A stretch of 64,000 nucleotides of DNA from Chloranthus sessilifolius (taxonomy: Eukaryota > Streptophyta > Magnoliopsida > Chloranthales > Chloranthaceae), in contig CM037587.1 of the NCBI GenBank assembly GCA_021018995.1, positions 67,847,604 through 67,911,603 on the forward strand. The letters are read 5' to 3'. Position numbers and translations under genes: made by a program. Below are positions 47,079-58,089 of the stretch, one piece after another. The notes beneath the pieces were generated by a model. That model worked only from the letters and a program-made list of their open reading frames with translations, searched no databases and was not told where the DNA came from. Within the stretch, counting starts at the first letter, position 1, and each line of letters starts with the position of its first letter.

Positions 47079-47313
47079 ACCATATACTGGAATAATAGTA
47101 TATGGCTGAACATAGGCTGAAACAATAGTTCTATGGCTCAAATCCCACAACCCTAATATCGGACCATATACTGAAACAATAGTATATGATTGAACACAAG
47201 CTGAAACAATAGTTCTGTGGCTTAGACCCCACAACCCTAATATGGGGACTATATACTGAAACAATAGTATATAGTCAAAGCACAGGCTGAAACAATAGCC
47301 TTGTGGTTCAGAC
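47079..47313 (+). repeat. Tandem hairpin units in element B 3' LTR
   Basis: Units start at 47079, 47163 and 47248, matching 9337-9574. The ATATACT...AGTATAT arms are intact in all three. Confidence 0.85.
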
Positions 47314-48536
47314 TCGACTTAGCTCGGAAAAAGTCTCAAATTTTGCGCCCTTCCAAGCGCGCGCAATTCGATTGCAAGCCCGATCACTGGCGTGCAATTG
47401 GTCCCCTTTGGATCAGGCTTATCCTTCCCACGAACCGCCTTAGGAGTGGATTGTGTGCCCTACATGGCACGCGCAATCAGATTGCACACCCGATCACTGG
47501 CGCACAATTGGTCCCCTTTTGACCTGCCCTCTAATTCCCTAGACCGCCTAAACTCCCCTATTATGCACCTAGTACACCGCACTTAGTTTGATTGAACACA
47601 TCAAATAGAGCGCATAATTAGTTCCAAGTAGACTGGAACTAGGACACCTGGCTGAGCCAGTCAGCCGGTCACTCACTGAGTTGTGACCGACTCAAAGTGT
47701 ATTAAGCGCCTGAAACAGGGCGTGTAATTCAACTAAGTGGCCCATACAGGGCGCGTAATTGAATTCCACCAACCAATTAAGTGCATCCCTCAGGGCGTGC
47801 AATTATCGAAATACCTATAAATAGACCCCCTTACCTCGTACACCAAAAACAACATCACAACGCGTCTAGTCTTGGAATTTTTGAAAGGTTAGAGATTTCG
47901 AGGATTCTCTCTCCATCGCCTAGCTTCAGGTAATTCCCTTAGTTCTAGTTCTTAGTTCCTCTTTTCTAGTTTTAGTTCTAGGTTCTAGTTCTTAAGTTCT
48001 AGCTATTTAGTTCTTAATTTATAGTCTTAGATCTTAGGTGTTAATCCTAGTTTTAATTTTAGTTCTTAGTTTCTGGTCCTACTTCTTAGGTTCTAAAACC
48101 AGTTCTTAATTTTAGTCTTCAGATTTCAAATTCTAGTTCTTAAATTCTAATTTCAGTTTATAGGTTTTAAATTCCTAATTTTAGATTTGATTTTAAGTGT
48201 CAGTTCTTAGGCACTTTTTAACTTAATATTTTAGTTCTAATTATAGACCGTATTTATAGCCTTCGATTCCAGTCTAAATTCCAAATTCCAAATCTTATAA
48301 ATTTACATATTTCAATATGCAAATCTATAATTTTTTAATTCAAACTTAGTATTTTTTAATCAAAATTATTTCCAAAAACAACCTTAAACTAATCGATTTG
48401 CCCAAGGGAGCATACGGAGGGTACCCAGGGACGGGGCCGATCCTCCTTAGCATAGCGGGTTCAAACTCTACTTCTTTTAGATTCCTAGTAGAAGTAGGAA
48501 ACCTAAAATAAATAGATTTCTAGTAAGAATTTAAAT

Positions 48537-48781
48537 ATTTAAATTAATTAGATTCCTAATATAGTTAGAATATTTAAATTAATTAGAGTTCTAGTAGAAT
48601 TAGAACATTTAAATTAAGTAAAGTTCTAGCAGAATTAGAATATTTAAATTAATTAGAGTTCTAATAGAATTAGGGTATTTAAGCTAATTAGACACTTAAT
48701 AGAATTAGGATATTTACATTAATTAGATTTCTAATAAGATTAGGACTCTTCAGATAATTAGACTGCTAGTAGAAAAAGGAG
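48537..48781 (+). repeat. 35-bp tandem repeat, seven units (3' LTR of B)
   Basis: Same seven units as 10795-11039. The nested solo LTR inserted about 20 bp downstream. Confidence 0.85.
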
Positions 48782-48801
48782 ACTAGTTTAATTAAACTTT
48801 C

Positions 48802-50452
48802 TGTAGACACCCAAATTTGGCCCAAGGCCCCATTGAAACACATTTCAAGAGAGGCGCATTTCTGAGCTTTTGATAGCATGTATGGAACCCTTAGGAATCA
48901 CCCTAGATCCCCTAGGAACCTACCCTGAACCTTTAGAAACCAACCCTGACCCTTAGAACCCTTTTCGAACCCTAACCTAACCTTCCCAGGCAATAAGGAG
49001 GAGGGGTGCACCAGAACTATCTACGACCCTCTACAGTGAGCAACACTTATACCATTGAAGAGTAGAGATCGTCAGTTTTCCAACGGTCTAAGAATTGCCC
49101 CAATCAGAGGTATACATCAGAAGATATGGCAATCCGAACCCGAGGGCAGGAAGGTAATTTCAAGTAGGCCCCTTAGGGATTTGGCGCGACTATTAGTCGT
49201 GCCAGGCTATTTCTCCCCAGAAATGGCCTGGCGCAACTAATAGTTGCGCCAAGTATAAATTTTGCCTGGCGGAATTATTAGTTGCGCCAGGCCAATCCTC
49301 CCAGATTTTAAGCCTGGCGCAACTAATAGTTGCGCCAAGGTTAAAAGGTGGCCCCCACCCCGCGAGCTAACTTCCAGAGACTGTTCTTCACTATTTTACT
49401 GTGCATTTGCCTGGTGCAACTATTAGTTGTGCCAGGCATATGAACAGTAACTCTGGAAATTTACCCTGAAAATCGTGACTGGAGTTTGACTTGTTGACCA
49501 CCTTGACCTTTGGGGTGTGTTTTGCTAGTTCTGTTGCACCCATTCACTACCTATTTGCAACCCCTTAAGTGGCTTAAGGCCTCACCCCATCATCCACCAT
49601 TGGAGGACCTTCTCACACACTTCAAGGCTCTAAAAACCCTAGGAATCCTTAGATGTGAGATTACCTAGTTGCTAAACTCATTTAGCTCTTAAGTGGCCTC
49701 CTAACCCACCATTTTCCTATAAATAGAGCCCCCCACCCCTTGGTTTAAGGGTTGAGAAATTTACTTAAGAGAGAAAGAGCTCAAAGTGAGAAGTTCTTCC
49801 TCCCTTTTGTGCACTATTTTCACCCAAATTCTAGAACCTTCCAACCTCATTTCAAGCTTGTTCTTCAATCCAAAACCCTTAGCCTAGGTGTGTGTGATCC
49901 CCTAGCCTCCCTTCCCTACCTCTTAGCTTCAAGTCCTAGGAGTTAGAACCCCATTTTCCACCATACAAGGCCTTCAAGAGCTCATCAAAGCAAGCCACGG
50001 AAGGCTCCTCTACGGTGCTACAAGGGCCCGAGGGCTCCGACTCTCCCCTTTCTTCTCCTATCTCTTTCTAGCTCCCTCCATCCTCCCATTTGCGCCGTTA
50101 CGCCGCCGATTTTTCGGTAGGAACGGAGGGGCACAAATAGGATTCTAAGCCCTTTTGGGCAAGGGGAGGCTATTTTCTTTTCTTTCACTTCATTTTATTC
50201 TTAGCCATTAGTACAGACCGCGTTAAGCGGGTTGATCGGGTGCCTAATACCTTCCCGATCGATAACCGAAGCCCTGACCCAAGAGCCTTTGGTGTGGACT
50301 AGATTGAGAGTCATATTTTTAGCACTTAGGTGCTCATAAAAATGAACTAGGTATCCCGGGACACCGAAAGCTCCGGGTGGCGACTCTATATGTTTTATCG
50401 TTAGAGAGCGCATCGTCGCAACGGGGATCGTATAGATTCCCACAATTGCACA
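48802..50452 (+). repeat. Solo LTR of another Ty3/gypsy (probably Tat) family (1651 bp)
   Basis: Starts TGTAGACACCCAAATTTGG, ends CACAATTGCACA, flanked by perfect target duplications CTTTC (48797-48801 and 50453-50457). The intact target is visible in the 5' LTR of B near 11070. TATA box TATAAATAG at 49719-49727. Five 23-bp palindromes lie in U3 (49182-49434). U5 has 'GGTGCCTAATACCTTCCCGA' and 'GGGTGGCGACTCTA', phrases I associate with plant Tat-type LTRs (from memory). No internal region is present. Confidence 0.93.
49182..49434. repeat. Five 23-bp palindromes in solo LTR U3
   Basis: Each is TGGCGCAACTA, one A or T, then the reverse complement. Copies: 49182-49204, 49229-49251, 49267-49289, 49315-49337, 49412-49434. 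Copies 2 and 4 are perfect; the others differ at one to three positions. They lie about 285-540 bp upstream of the TATA box. Confidence 0.92.
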
Positions 50453-50842
50453 CTTTCAGAATAATTAAAACTTTTAGACTCTCAGTAAGAATAGAAAAGA
50501 CTAAAAGACAATTAAATTTAGAGCAGGAAAAAAAGATAATCAAACTAAACATCCAGGTGACCCAGTGCTGCTGATATTGGCAGGCCGATGATTCAGTAAA
50601 GAAGTCGAACCCACACCCCAGAAAGGTGTGATCAGTGACGTGTTGCAGCATCGATAAACATTTGTAGCTGGTGATCGCAACGAACCAGGTATTTTCTTCC
50701 TAGAATTTACCTTTTTTTTTTTTTTATTTCCATACTTTCCACTCACCATCAATTGCCTTACGTCAGAGTTCACATAGACCAATTTGGGACAATCTTTCAA
50801 AGAACCGAACGGAATCCCGAAAAAGCGTGCACCAATAGCCGA

Positions 50843-52071
50843 CACATCCCTCCTTACGCTACAAAGATCGAACAAAAGACCATAAGGAATCGATGCGCCA
50901 AATTCTGCATCATGGGAAAGATACTATACAAGGAAGTTTGCACTAAAGCAATACTGTTACGATGTATCACAGTGACTGAAGGACAATATATCATTCGGGA
51001 AGTACACGTTAGTGCCTGTAGCGCCCACGCTGGTAGGCAGAGACTCATAGACCAGATCGTATGACAAGGCTACTACTAGCCGACGATGATGAGGGATTTC
51101 CATTTATATGTTCAATGTTGTAAGCAGGGTTAATAACACGATGCACTCATTAAAGCCCCATCAGTTGCACTGAACCCCATAACCTCACCATGGTCGTTCT
51201 CGATGTGGGCCTTCAGCATCATTGGACCATTCACAGACACTGTTGGGAACACTCACAAGCACGCGTTTATCCTCACTATAACCGAATATTACACCAAATG
51301 GGCAGAAGCTGAGTCATATGTCAGAATCACTGCTTCAATGCTTGTGAAGTTTATTATTCGAAACATCATCACTAGGTTTGGAGTTCCCAGAATGTTCGTC
51401 ACAGAAAATGGACTGCAATTCATCACAAAAAAGATGATGAAACTGTGCAAGATATACGGCATCGATCTATATCACTCGTCACTGCTCTACCCCCAAGGAA
51501 ATGGACAAGTAGAGGCTACGAACAAAATATTGATCCGAATTCTAAAATGAACTGTGGAAATAAGCAATGGTGCCGACTGGCCTGTGCGATTATCGAAAGC
51601 ACTCTTGGCCTATAGGACCTATATTCGCACGACTACTAGCCAAACCCCTTATCTCCTCATGTACAGGATGGAGGCGGTCTCACCTTACGAAATACAAGTG
51701 TCATCCCTACGAGTCCAACTTGATGATCAGCTATCTATAGATGAAAGGAGAGTTGCTGTGCTCACCCAGCTAGAACATCTCGATGAAACTCGCCTAAGGG
51801 CAGCCGATCATGCCTAAGTATATCAAAGGAGAGTGACCAGAGCCTACGATAAGAAAGTCCTCAGGCAAACTTTTGAGATTGGAGAGTTAGTCTTAAAAAA
51901 AATCATACCCTTCAAGCATGCCCACCCTAATGGGAAGTTGAAGCCAAACTAGGAAGGACCGTATGTTATAGCAGCCGCATACCCGAGGAATGCATACACG
52001 CTGGTGGACCAAGATGGGGAGGAACTTCCTAACCTGTGGAACGCCATGTACCTGAGAAAATACTACCTTTA
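50843..52071 (+). pseudogene. Element A: integrase (fossil)
   Basis: Resumes element A after B. Zinc-binding region near 50990-51130, core with 'IIGPFTDTVGNTHKHAFIL' (51220-51275), 'YYTKWAEAESYVRITAS', 'FGVPRMFVTENG' and 'HSSLLYPQGNGQVEATNK' (51473-51526), then the C-terminal region with 'QTPYLLMYRMEAVSPYEIQV' and 'MYLRKYY' near the end. Integrase inserts the DNA copy into the host chromosome. It ends where the LTR at 52072 starts. Some interruptions. Confidence 0.88.
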
Positions 52072-54614
52072 CGTAGACACCCCCATTTCACCCTCTCAGA
52101 GTACACAAATTCGTTTGGTCAGCCCTTGACCTTTTTAACCCTCGACATGGGACCATGCAATAGTACATGACTAAACACAAGCTGAAACAATAGCTTTGTG
52201 GCTCAGATCCCAATGTAGGGAGGCTATATACTAAGCAATAGTATATAGTTGGAATGCACACTGAAACAATAGTCTTGCATTCCATTCTTGAGACCATACC
52301 CGGATAACCATGAACTAAGCGCCTAAAAGCTCGCCCGTAATTCGATCACGCGCACAACCACAAGCGCGCGATCAGTCCCCTTTCAGACCAACCTTCCTTT
52401 CACAGACCATTTCGAGACTCGATTACGCCCCTAGAAACAGAGGCATGATCAGATTGAGCGCTACACCACTAGCACGCAATTGGCCTACGCCCGACCTAGT
52501 CTCCTACCTTTGACTCCTATGTTTCCTCGATTAAGTGCTTCAGGTAACACGCTTAATCGGATTACGCACATCCCACCACGCACGTAATTAGTCCTGATTT
52601 CGTTAGGACTAGGAAACCCACTGAGTAATTCAGCCCGTCGCTCACTGAGTCGGTGACCGACTCAAAGCAATTAAGCACCAGAAAAATGGCGCTCAATTCA
52701 ATTAAACGTCTGAAAATGGGTGCGTAATTGAATAAAAACCTATAAAATCTTTTTTCTCGAAGAGAGAGAAAGAGGTTGCAAATTTTGAGAAATAAGAGCG
52801 TAAATTCTGAAACCAGAGAGCTCCGAGAATGGATCCCTAGAGCAAATTAGCCATGATTTTAATATTCGAACTCTGAGATTTCTCACCGCAACCCCGATTC
52901 TAATTTTTAGACCGTAGCATCCTCTTCGAATACACAACACGGGAGGTTGCAAAATTCAAAGAGGAGAGACCGTAAATAAAAAACCAGAGAGCTCCGAGAA
53001 TGGATCCCTAGAGCAAATTAGCCATGATTTTAATATTCGAACTCTGAGATTCCTCTCCGTAGCCCCGAACCTAGGTACGAATTTACTTTTATTTTAGACT
53101 TAGGATTTCCCTTAGTTTAATTCATCAATTATATTTCCAAGTTTTTAGACCGTAGCACCCTATTCGGACCAAAATTCTCTATATCTGGCTCTAATTCCCT
53201 ATTTCTAGAACCCGCCCTTAATTTAACTATCCAATTCACCGACTTTATACTTTGATTCTACGCCAAAATCTTAATCTACAGTCCTATCATTAATTTCTGG
53301 TTCTGAATCTCAGAGTTTAGAACCAGCCCTTAATCATACGGCCTGATTTCTCTGATTTCGGACCCGAACTTAGTCCTAAATTTTAATCTATAATTTAATT
53401 CTATATTTTCATACCATCAAAAAATATAAAACTATAAATTTCAGTTCATAACTTTAGTCTCTTAATTTAATTTCCTATTATAATCTCAAATTCTCTTTCA
53501 AAAATACCTTTTTTTTATTATTCAAATACCAATCTATCTTTTATCTCAGCCATCCGATTTGCCTACGGGAGCTTATGGAGGGTACTCGAGAACGAGGCCA
53601 ATCCTCCTTAGCATAGCGGGCCCAACCCCCTTTTTTAGATTGCTTAAGATTACTTAATTAATTTTAATTAGTTTTTATTACAATATAATCGATTAATTGC
53701 ATCTAGTAAGCCTCTATATCATTATTTGCTTTGATTCAATTTAGTATTCCAGTTTAGTTAGTCTATTATCTTAAATCAGAATTTAGGAAAGTTAATTTAC
53801 TTATTATTCGTTAGATTCTCGCCATAACCAATCCACAGATTATGATTCAAAAATAACAAAAATTAATATTATTGCATCAATTATTTACTTATATTTTAGT
53901 AAGTTAATTTATTGCTTTAATCAGAGTTGTAGTAAAATTAAGTTTTTGTGTCTTCTTTAATTAGAAATCTAGTAGGACTATTTAAATTGCTTTAGTTATA
54001 ATTGCAATACGATTAGTATACCTGCTTCATATAGAATTGCAATATAATTGGACTCTTTTATTTAATTGCAATATTATTGGAACTGATGCACATACACTCC
54101 TAGTACCAGTAGGAGACTGAAATTGATTGGACTCTTAGTAGAGCCAGGACTTTGATATTAATTGGACTCCTAATAATACTGAGAAACTGAAGATGATTGG
54201 ACTCCTGATAGCATCAGGACACTAAAATAACCTGTCATAATAAGCTCACCTAATCATAATTCACAACAAAAAAAGGAATCTAAACCGACCATAACAGTAA
54301 CAAGGGAAACTAAAAAGAAAACTGAAACTATCTAATTAAAAGAGGACACTACTACTGACGTTCGCAGGTGGACGATTCAGTATAGAAGTAACCCACACCC
54401 GCTTACACGCGTGATCATTGACGTGTTGCAACGTCGATAAATATCTGCAGCTAGCGATCGCAAATCAACTAGGAATCATCCTAGGAAATTCCTCCTATTA
54501 CTATTTATCCCCACCTTATCACAAACACCGCATCGGTAGAGTCCAACAAGACAGAATTGGAAGCCACTTATTCAATAGGAACCGAGAGGAAACCAGAAAA
54601 AGCGCGCACCAACA
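52072..54614 (+). repeat. LTR preceding element D (about 2543 bp)
   Basis: Starts near GTAGACACCCCC and ends GCGCACCAACA. It shares with the B LTRs the hairpin units (degenerate, 52155-52290), GCGC/CAATT words (52320-52740), TATA box TATAAAAT (52741), 'GCATAGCGGGCCCAA' (53618 onward) and the closing 'GTGACGTGTTGCAACGTCGA' region (compare 54417 and 11235). It is clearly diverged and contains its own duplication (52811-53050). Confidence 0.88.
52811..53050 (+). repeat. 170-bp-spaced direct duplication in the D LTR
   Basis: A segment beginning AACCAGAGAGCTCCGAGAAT occurs at 52811 and 52981, nearly identical for about 70 bp, with related flanking text (GTTGCAAA, 'GACCGTAGCA'). It lies just after the TATA box, so it may duplicate the transcript start region. 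Confidence 0.85.
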
Positions 54615-54617
54615 GAC

Positions 54618-54635
54618 TGGCGATCGCGATGGGAC
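54618..54635 (+). other. Candidate primer-binding site of element D
   Basis: TGGCGATCGCGATGGGAC, three bases after the LTR, one base different from the site in B. The tRNA is not identified. Confidence 0.5.
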
Positions 54636-54741
54636 TCTTTTGTAAACCCCTTCTTTTTCTTTAAATAGTTAGCTTTATTTTACTTCCCTATTTTTCTTTC
54701 CCGTCGTGTCGTTTAAATTTAGATTTTTTTTATAGATATAT

Positions 54742-56430
54742 ATGAGTCGTCACCAAAGACTCGAAATGTTTGGCATACGTAGAATAAGTTTAGGAGACCT
54801 GCCATTGTGGGGATTTCATAACAACCCTGCCTACGAGGAAGAACCACCTTATACTTTTAGCCCACGACAACCTAAAGTCAACATGGCTGGTGAACAAGAG
54901 AACCCCTTTTCTACACCACACGTCGGTAATAGCCATAACAACAGAAATAATAGCTCTGGACAAAATCTCACCACTCAACAAATCGTAGAACTTAGCATCC
55001 AAAGAATACAAAGAGGAGGCGATGATTTCGAAGAGTTACTTCGAGGATTGGCTACTGCATATGATACCATTAGGGGACAACAAAATTTGAGAGAGCAGGA
55101 GCGACAAGAGAGACCAGCTTCTACTCCAAGCACGGTGTCAGCTCGCGCTATGCCATTGGGATAACATACTCACACGTTCTTTAATGACAATTTGCCAGAC
55201 AAGGGTATCTCACGCGTCACTCTCAAAGACAACACTATAAAGGTCGAGGACCTCCCAAAAATGCTCGATGAATACATGGCCAAGAGGGAATGCCCAGGTC
55301 GCTCGTTTGGATTCGATAAATTCTGTCGAGATATTGAATTTGACCTACCCATAGGATTTAAACTGCCAAAATTTATTAAATACAATGGCACTGGAAATCT
55401 GAACCATCACTTGACCCTCTTTTGTAATGATTGCCAACCTATACGCAACAATCAAGGACGTCTCATTCACTACTTTCAACGTTCATTAGAAGGAGAAGCT
55501 CTAGACTGATTCGTGGAGCTCCCACTTTATAAGATAGAGACTTCTGATGAGCTAGTTGGTCGATTCCTAGACCAATATAAACACTTGATTCAAGAGACAG
55601 CTAGCCTCAGCGACCTAATGGTGGCCAAGCAAGGACCAGATGAAGAATTCACCAACTTTGTCGCTAGATGGCGAAAGCTTGCTGTTAGAACTGGTACTTC
55701 AATGAAAGATAAAGATTCAATTGACATCATCATTGACAATACTAAGGAACCACTAAGGAGTGCCCTAGTCATCAGCGATTGCCCCGACTTCACTACACTC
55801 TCGGGCGTCCCGACTGACTCGACACATCACGGGTGGAGATCTTGCATTATCCATAGTCACGTCAAAGGTGGGCTCCTCCAACGAGTCGAAATCTAAAAAT
55901 CATAAGAAAGCCTCAGGAACCGAACAAGTTATTACGGTTGTCAATCAAGGACAAAATTCGAATAACAGGAACTTCCCACCACACAACTCCGGGCAGAACC
56001 AGACCCAACAATGATACGCTAGTCAAAATCTGGGCGCCAATCAACACAGGTACGCAAACCAGAACCAGGGCCAAAACCAGAACCAAGGCTAATATCGAAT
56101 TAGAAATCAATACCCTAACGCTTATCAGGCCTAAAACACAACACATAATCGACCGACCCATGCACCAAATTATAATAGCGTACCTCCACCTAAGAACCTA
56201 ACCCAGCTAGGGGACCCTACTAGCCAAAGTGGGAACACTATCCCCCTTTACCTAAAACTATTTCCAATATTTTCTGCCTCCTTAGCGCCCAGAATCTCTT
56301 ACGATTCCCACAAGAAAAGCCTAGGCCATGGCCTGCAAATCTCGACTACGGTAAATATTATTTTTTTCATCGGCACGCAGGACACAACCTAGAGGACTGT
56401 TGGGTTCTCAGGGACGTGATCTATGACATG
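54742..56430 (+). pseudogene. Element D gag (fossil)
   Basis: N-terminal region 'RHQRLEMFGIRRISLGDLPL' (54745 onward), capsid signatures 'DLPIGFKLPKFIKYNGTGNL' (55342-55401) and 'YFQRSLEGEALD' (55470-55505), a second capsid block (55513-55800), a Gln/Asn-rich tract (55930-56170) and a knuckle-like H-R-H-A-G-H...EDC (56367-56400). It parallels element B's gag one to one. Decayed with a few interruptions. Confidence 0.87.
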
Positions 56431-57357
56431 AACGACCAGAATCAAATTGATTGGGAAGCGCTTAGGAACCCTAACCCTAATAATAATCAACATCAACAGA
56501 ATTTAGGGATCATAAATAACCCCATGCCCAACCACAACCAAGGGACACCAGCCCAGGTCACCACTATGGATCTCCCCAATCAACCTTATTTCCAACCTAC
56601 GACATTAATCACTCGTATCCTACCCTCCGACGTTGTTACTGCCCCTATAAGAACTCCATCCTCCTTACACCCTGTTGTCTTGATCACATGGATCTCGCTA
56701 CCGGTCTCGCCTCCATATCCAAAGTTTACTCAAATACGAGTCCATTCCTTTAGGACCAGGAGGCCATTCCTCCATCATTCCCCACTAGAGCCATTGACCC
56801 TGTCAAATCCTGAATTACCAGTGTTGCCACTCCCTTCACCCGACTCTGAATCTGAGTGTGGAGACTACACTCTCCAAACCGTCATTCTGACTGTCGCATG
56901 AATAGACAGTGTCGTCCACATGACTCCAAGCCAAGAGAGTGAAGCCAGAACTGAGTATCTATCAGATGAAGAGCAAACTGAATGAAAAGAATACCTAAAT
57001 TCATGTGAGATGTTGGTCTCCACTTTCTTAGAGAAAGAGGATCACATGCAATACCTCCCACCTTGGAGTAGTCCCATACGGACACGCACTCCGACCCTTA
57101 ACTTTACTCGCTTCACAAATGCACTGACATTGAGGCACGATAGGTTCGACCAGCAACCGGCGTACCCTATTCTCAAGTCAGGAATCAACTATCCACCTCC
57201 CCCTTTCCCGCGGAATAAAGATTTCACATATGCACAACTACCCGAGGAAAACACGAGAGAAAGGGAAGTTGACTTGCCACCCCCACCGCATGTCATCCCA
57301 CCACCAATTCCTGTACCACAACCACCTCAGCCACCTGCACCTAGGGCCCATCAGTAA
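56416..57357 (+). pseudogene. Element D gag-protease linker, proline-rich
   Basis: 'IYDMNDQNQIDWEALRNPN', then Pro/Ser-rich sequence, 'FLEKEDHMQYLPPW' (57020-57065) and a Pro-rich tail ('PPPIPVPQPPQPPAP', 57300-57345). Same order as 13251-14126 in B; the function is unknown. Confidence 0.65.
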
Positions 57358-57396
57358 GGCAAAGAAATAACACTCGAGCTAGGGCAAGAGTACGAT

Positions 57397-58089
57397 TTGT
57401 TTCGACATCTCCAAAAGATCCTAGCTCAGATATCTATACTAGAACTCATCAAAAAGTCGCCTAATCATCACCGACTGTTAATAAGGACACTCGAGGACAC
57501 TCAAGTGGATGAAGACACTACCTTGGATGAGCTTCATCAAATTACCTCTGTCATGGCACAACCTCTCGCCCTCACATTCATGGACGCAGACATGCCTAAG
57601 GAGTCACTTCGTGGGAGCGTTGCCCCCATATATCTTACAGTCATAATCAGAGGGTTCTCTGTGCCCCATGTACTAGTCGATACAGGCGCGGGACTCAATA
57701 TTTTCCCTCTCACCACATTGAAAACACTTGAATACACAGAACAAGATGTCAAGCCCTCGGCCTTGTCGCTCATAGCCTACAACGGCTCACGTCGTTTTGT
57801 AAAAGGAACTATCAAACTTCAGGTCCGCCTTGGACCCGGGACAAAAGATGTTACGTTCCATGTTGCTGACTCTGCTAGCACATATAATCTTATTTTAGGC
57901 AGAAAATGGTTAGAATCAATGAAGGCTATCACGTCCACATACCATCAATGCATTAAATTCCCGTATGAGGACTCCATTGTCCGTCTATACGTTGATGCAC
58001 CTCTTCAGGAGATGGATACCGATTATGCGACAAGTATTCCAATGGCCCATGAATCCGTACTAAACACAGGCCACATCCAAAAGACATGA
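57397..58089 (+). pseudogene. Element D aspartic protease (fossil)
   Basis: One frame of 230 residues: 'ISILELIKKSPNHHRLLI', 'LVDTGAGLNIFPLTTL' (57672-57719, the catalytic D-T-G loop), 'FVKGTIKLQVRLG' and 'LILGRKWLESM' (57888-57920). A standard retropepsin layout. This domain itself reads open throughout. Confidence 0.9.

Larger units (their letters stand above)
9261..50837 (+). mobile_element. Element B: giant Tat-lineage Ty3/gypsy retrotransposon with nested insertions
   Basis: Both LTRs are present (9261-11439 and 47003-50837), starting TGTAGACACCCC and ending near CACCAACA, with an aged target duplication (ACCGA/GCCGA). Order of parts: gag, protease, a long pro-RT spacer, RT, RNase H, second RNase H, integrase, an antisense PMD gene and repeat-rich sequence, PPT. 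Removing LARD2, LARD3, the ATATG-flanked solo LTR and the CTTTC-flanked solo LTR leaves about 23.0 kb, comparable to large Tat/Ogre elements. Two RNase H domains and no chromodomain motif support Tat. The coding parts carry well over ten interruptions. By eye the two LTRs differ at roughly one base in ten over their first 180 bp, so it is an old copy. Confidence 0.9.
47003..50837 (+). repeat. 3' LTR of element B, with a nested solo LTR
   Basis: Collinear with the 5' LTR: tandem hairpin units (47079-47313), TATA box TATAAATAG (47816-47824) and 35-bp repeats (48537-48781). The nested LTR with its duplicated target (48802-50457) follows, then the LTR end near 50837. Subtracting the insertion gives 2179 bp, the same as the 5' LTR. 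GCCGA after it pairs with ACCGA before the 5' LTR. Confidence 0.95.
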
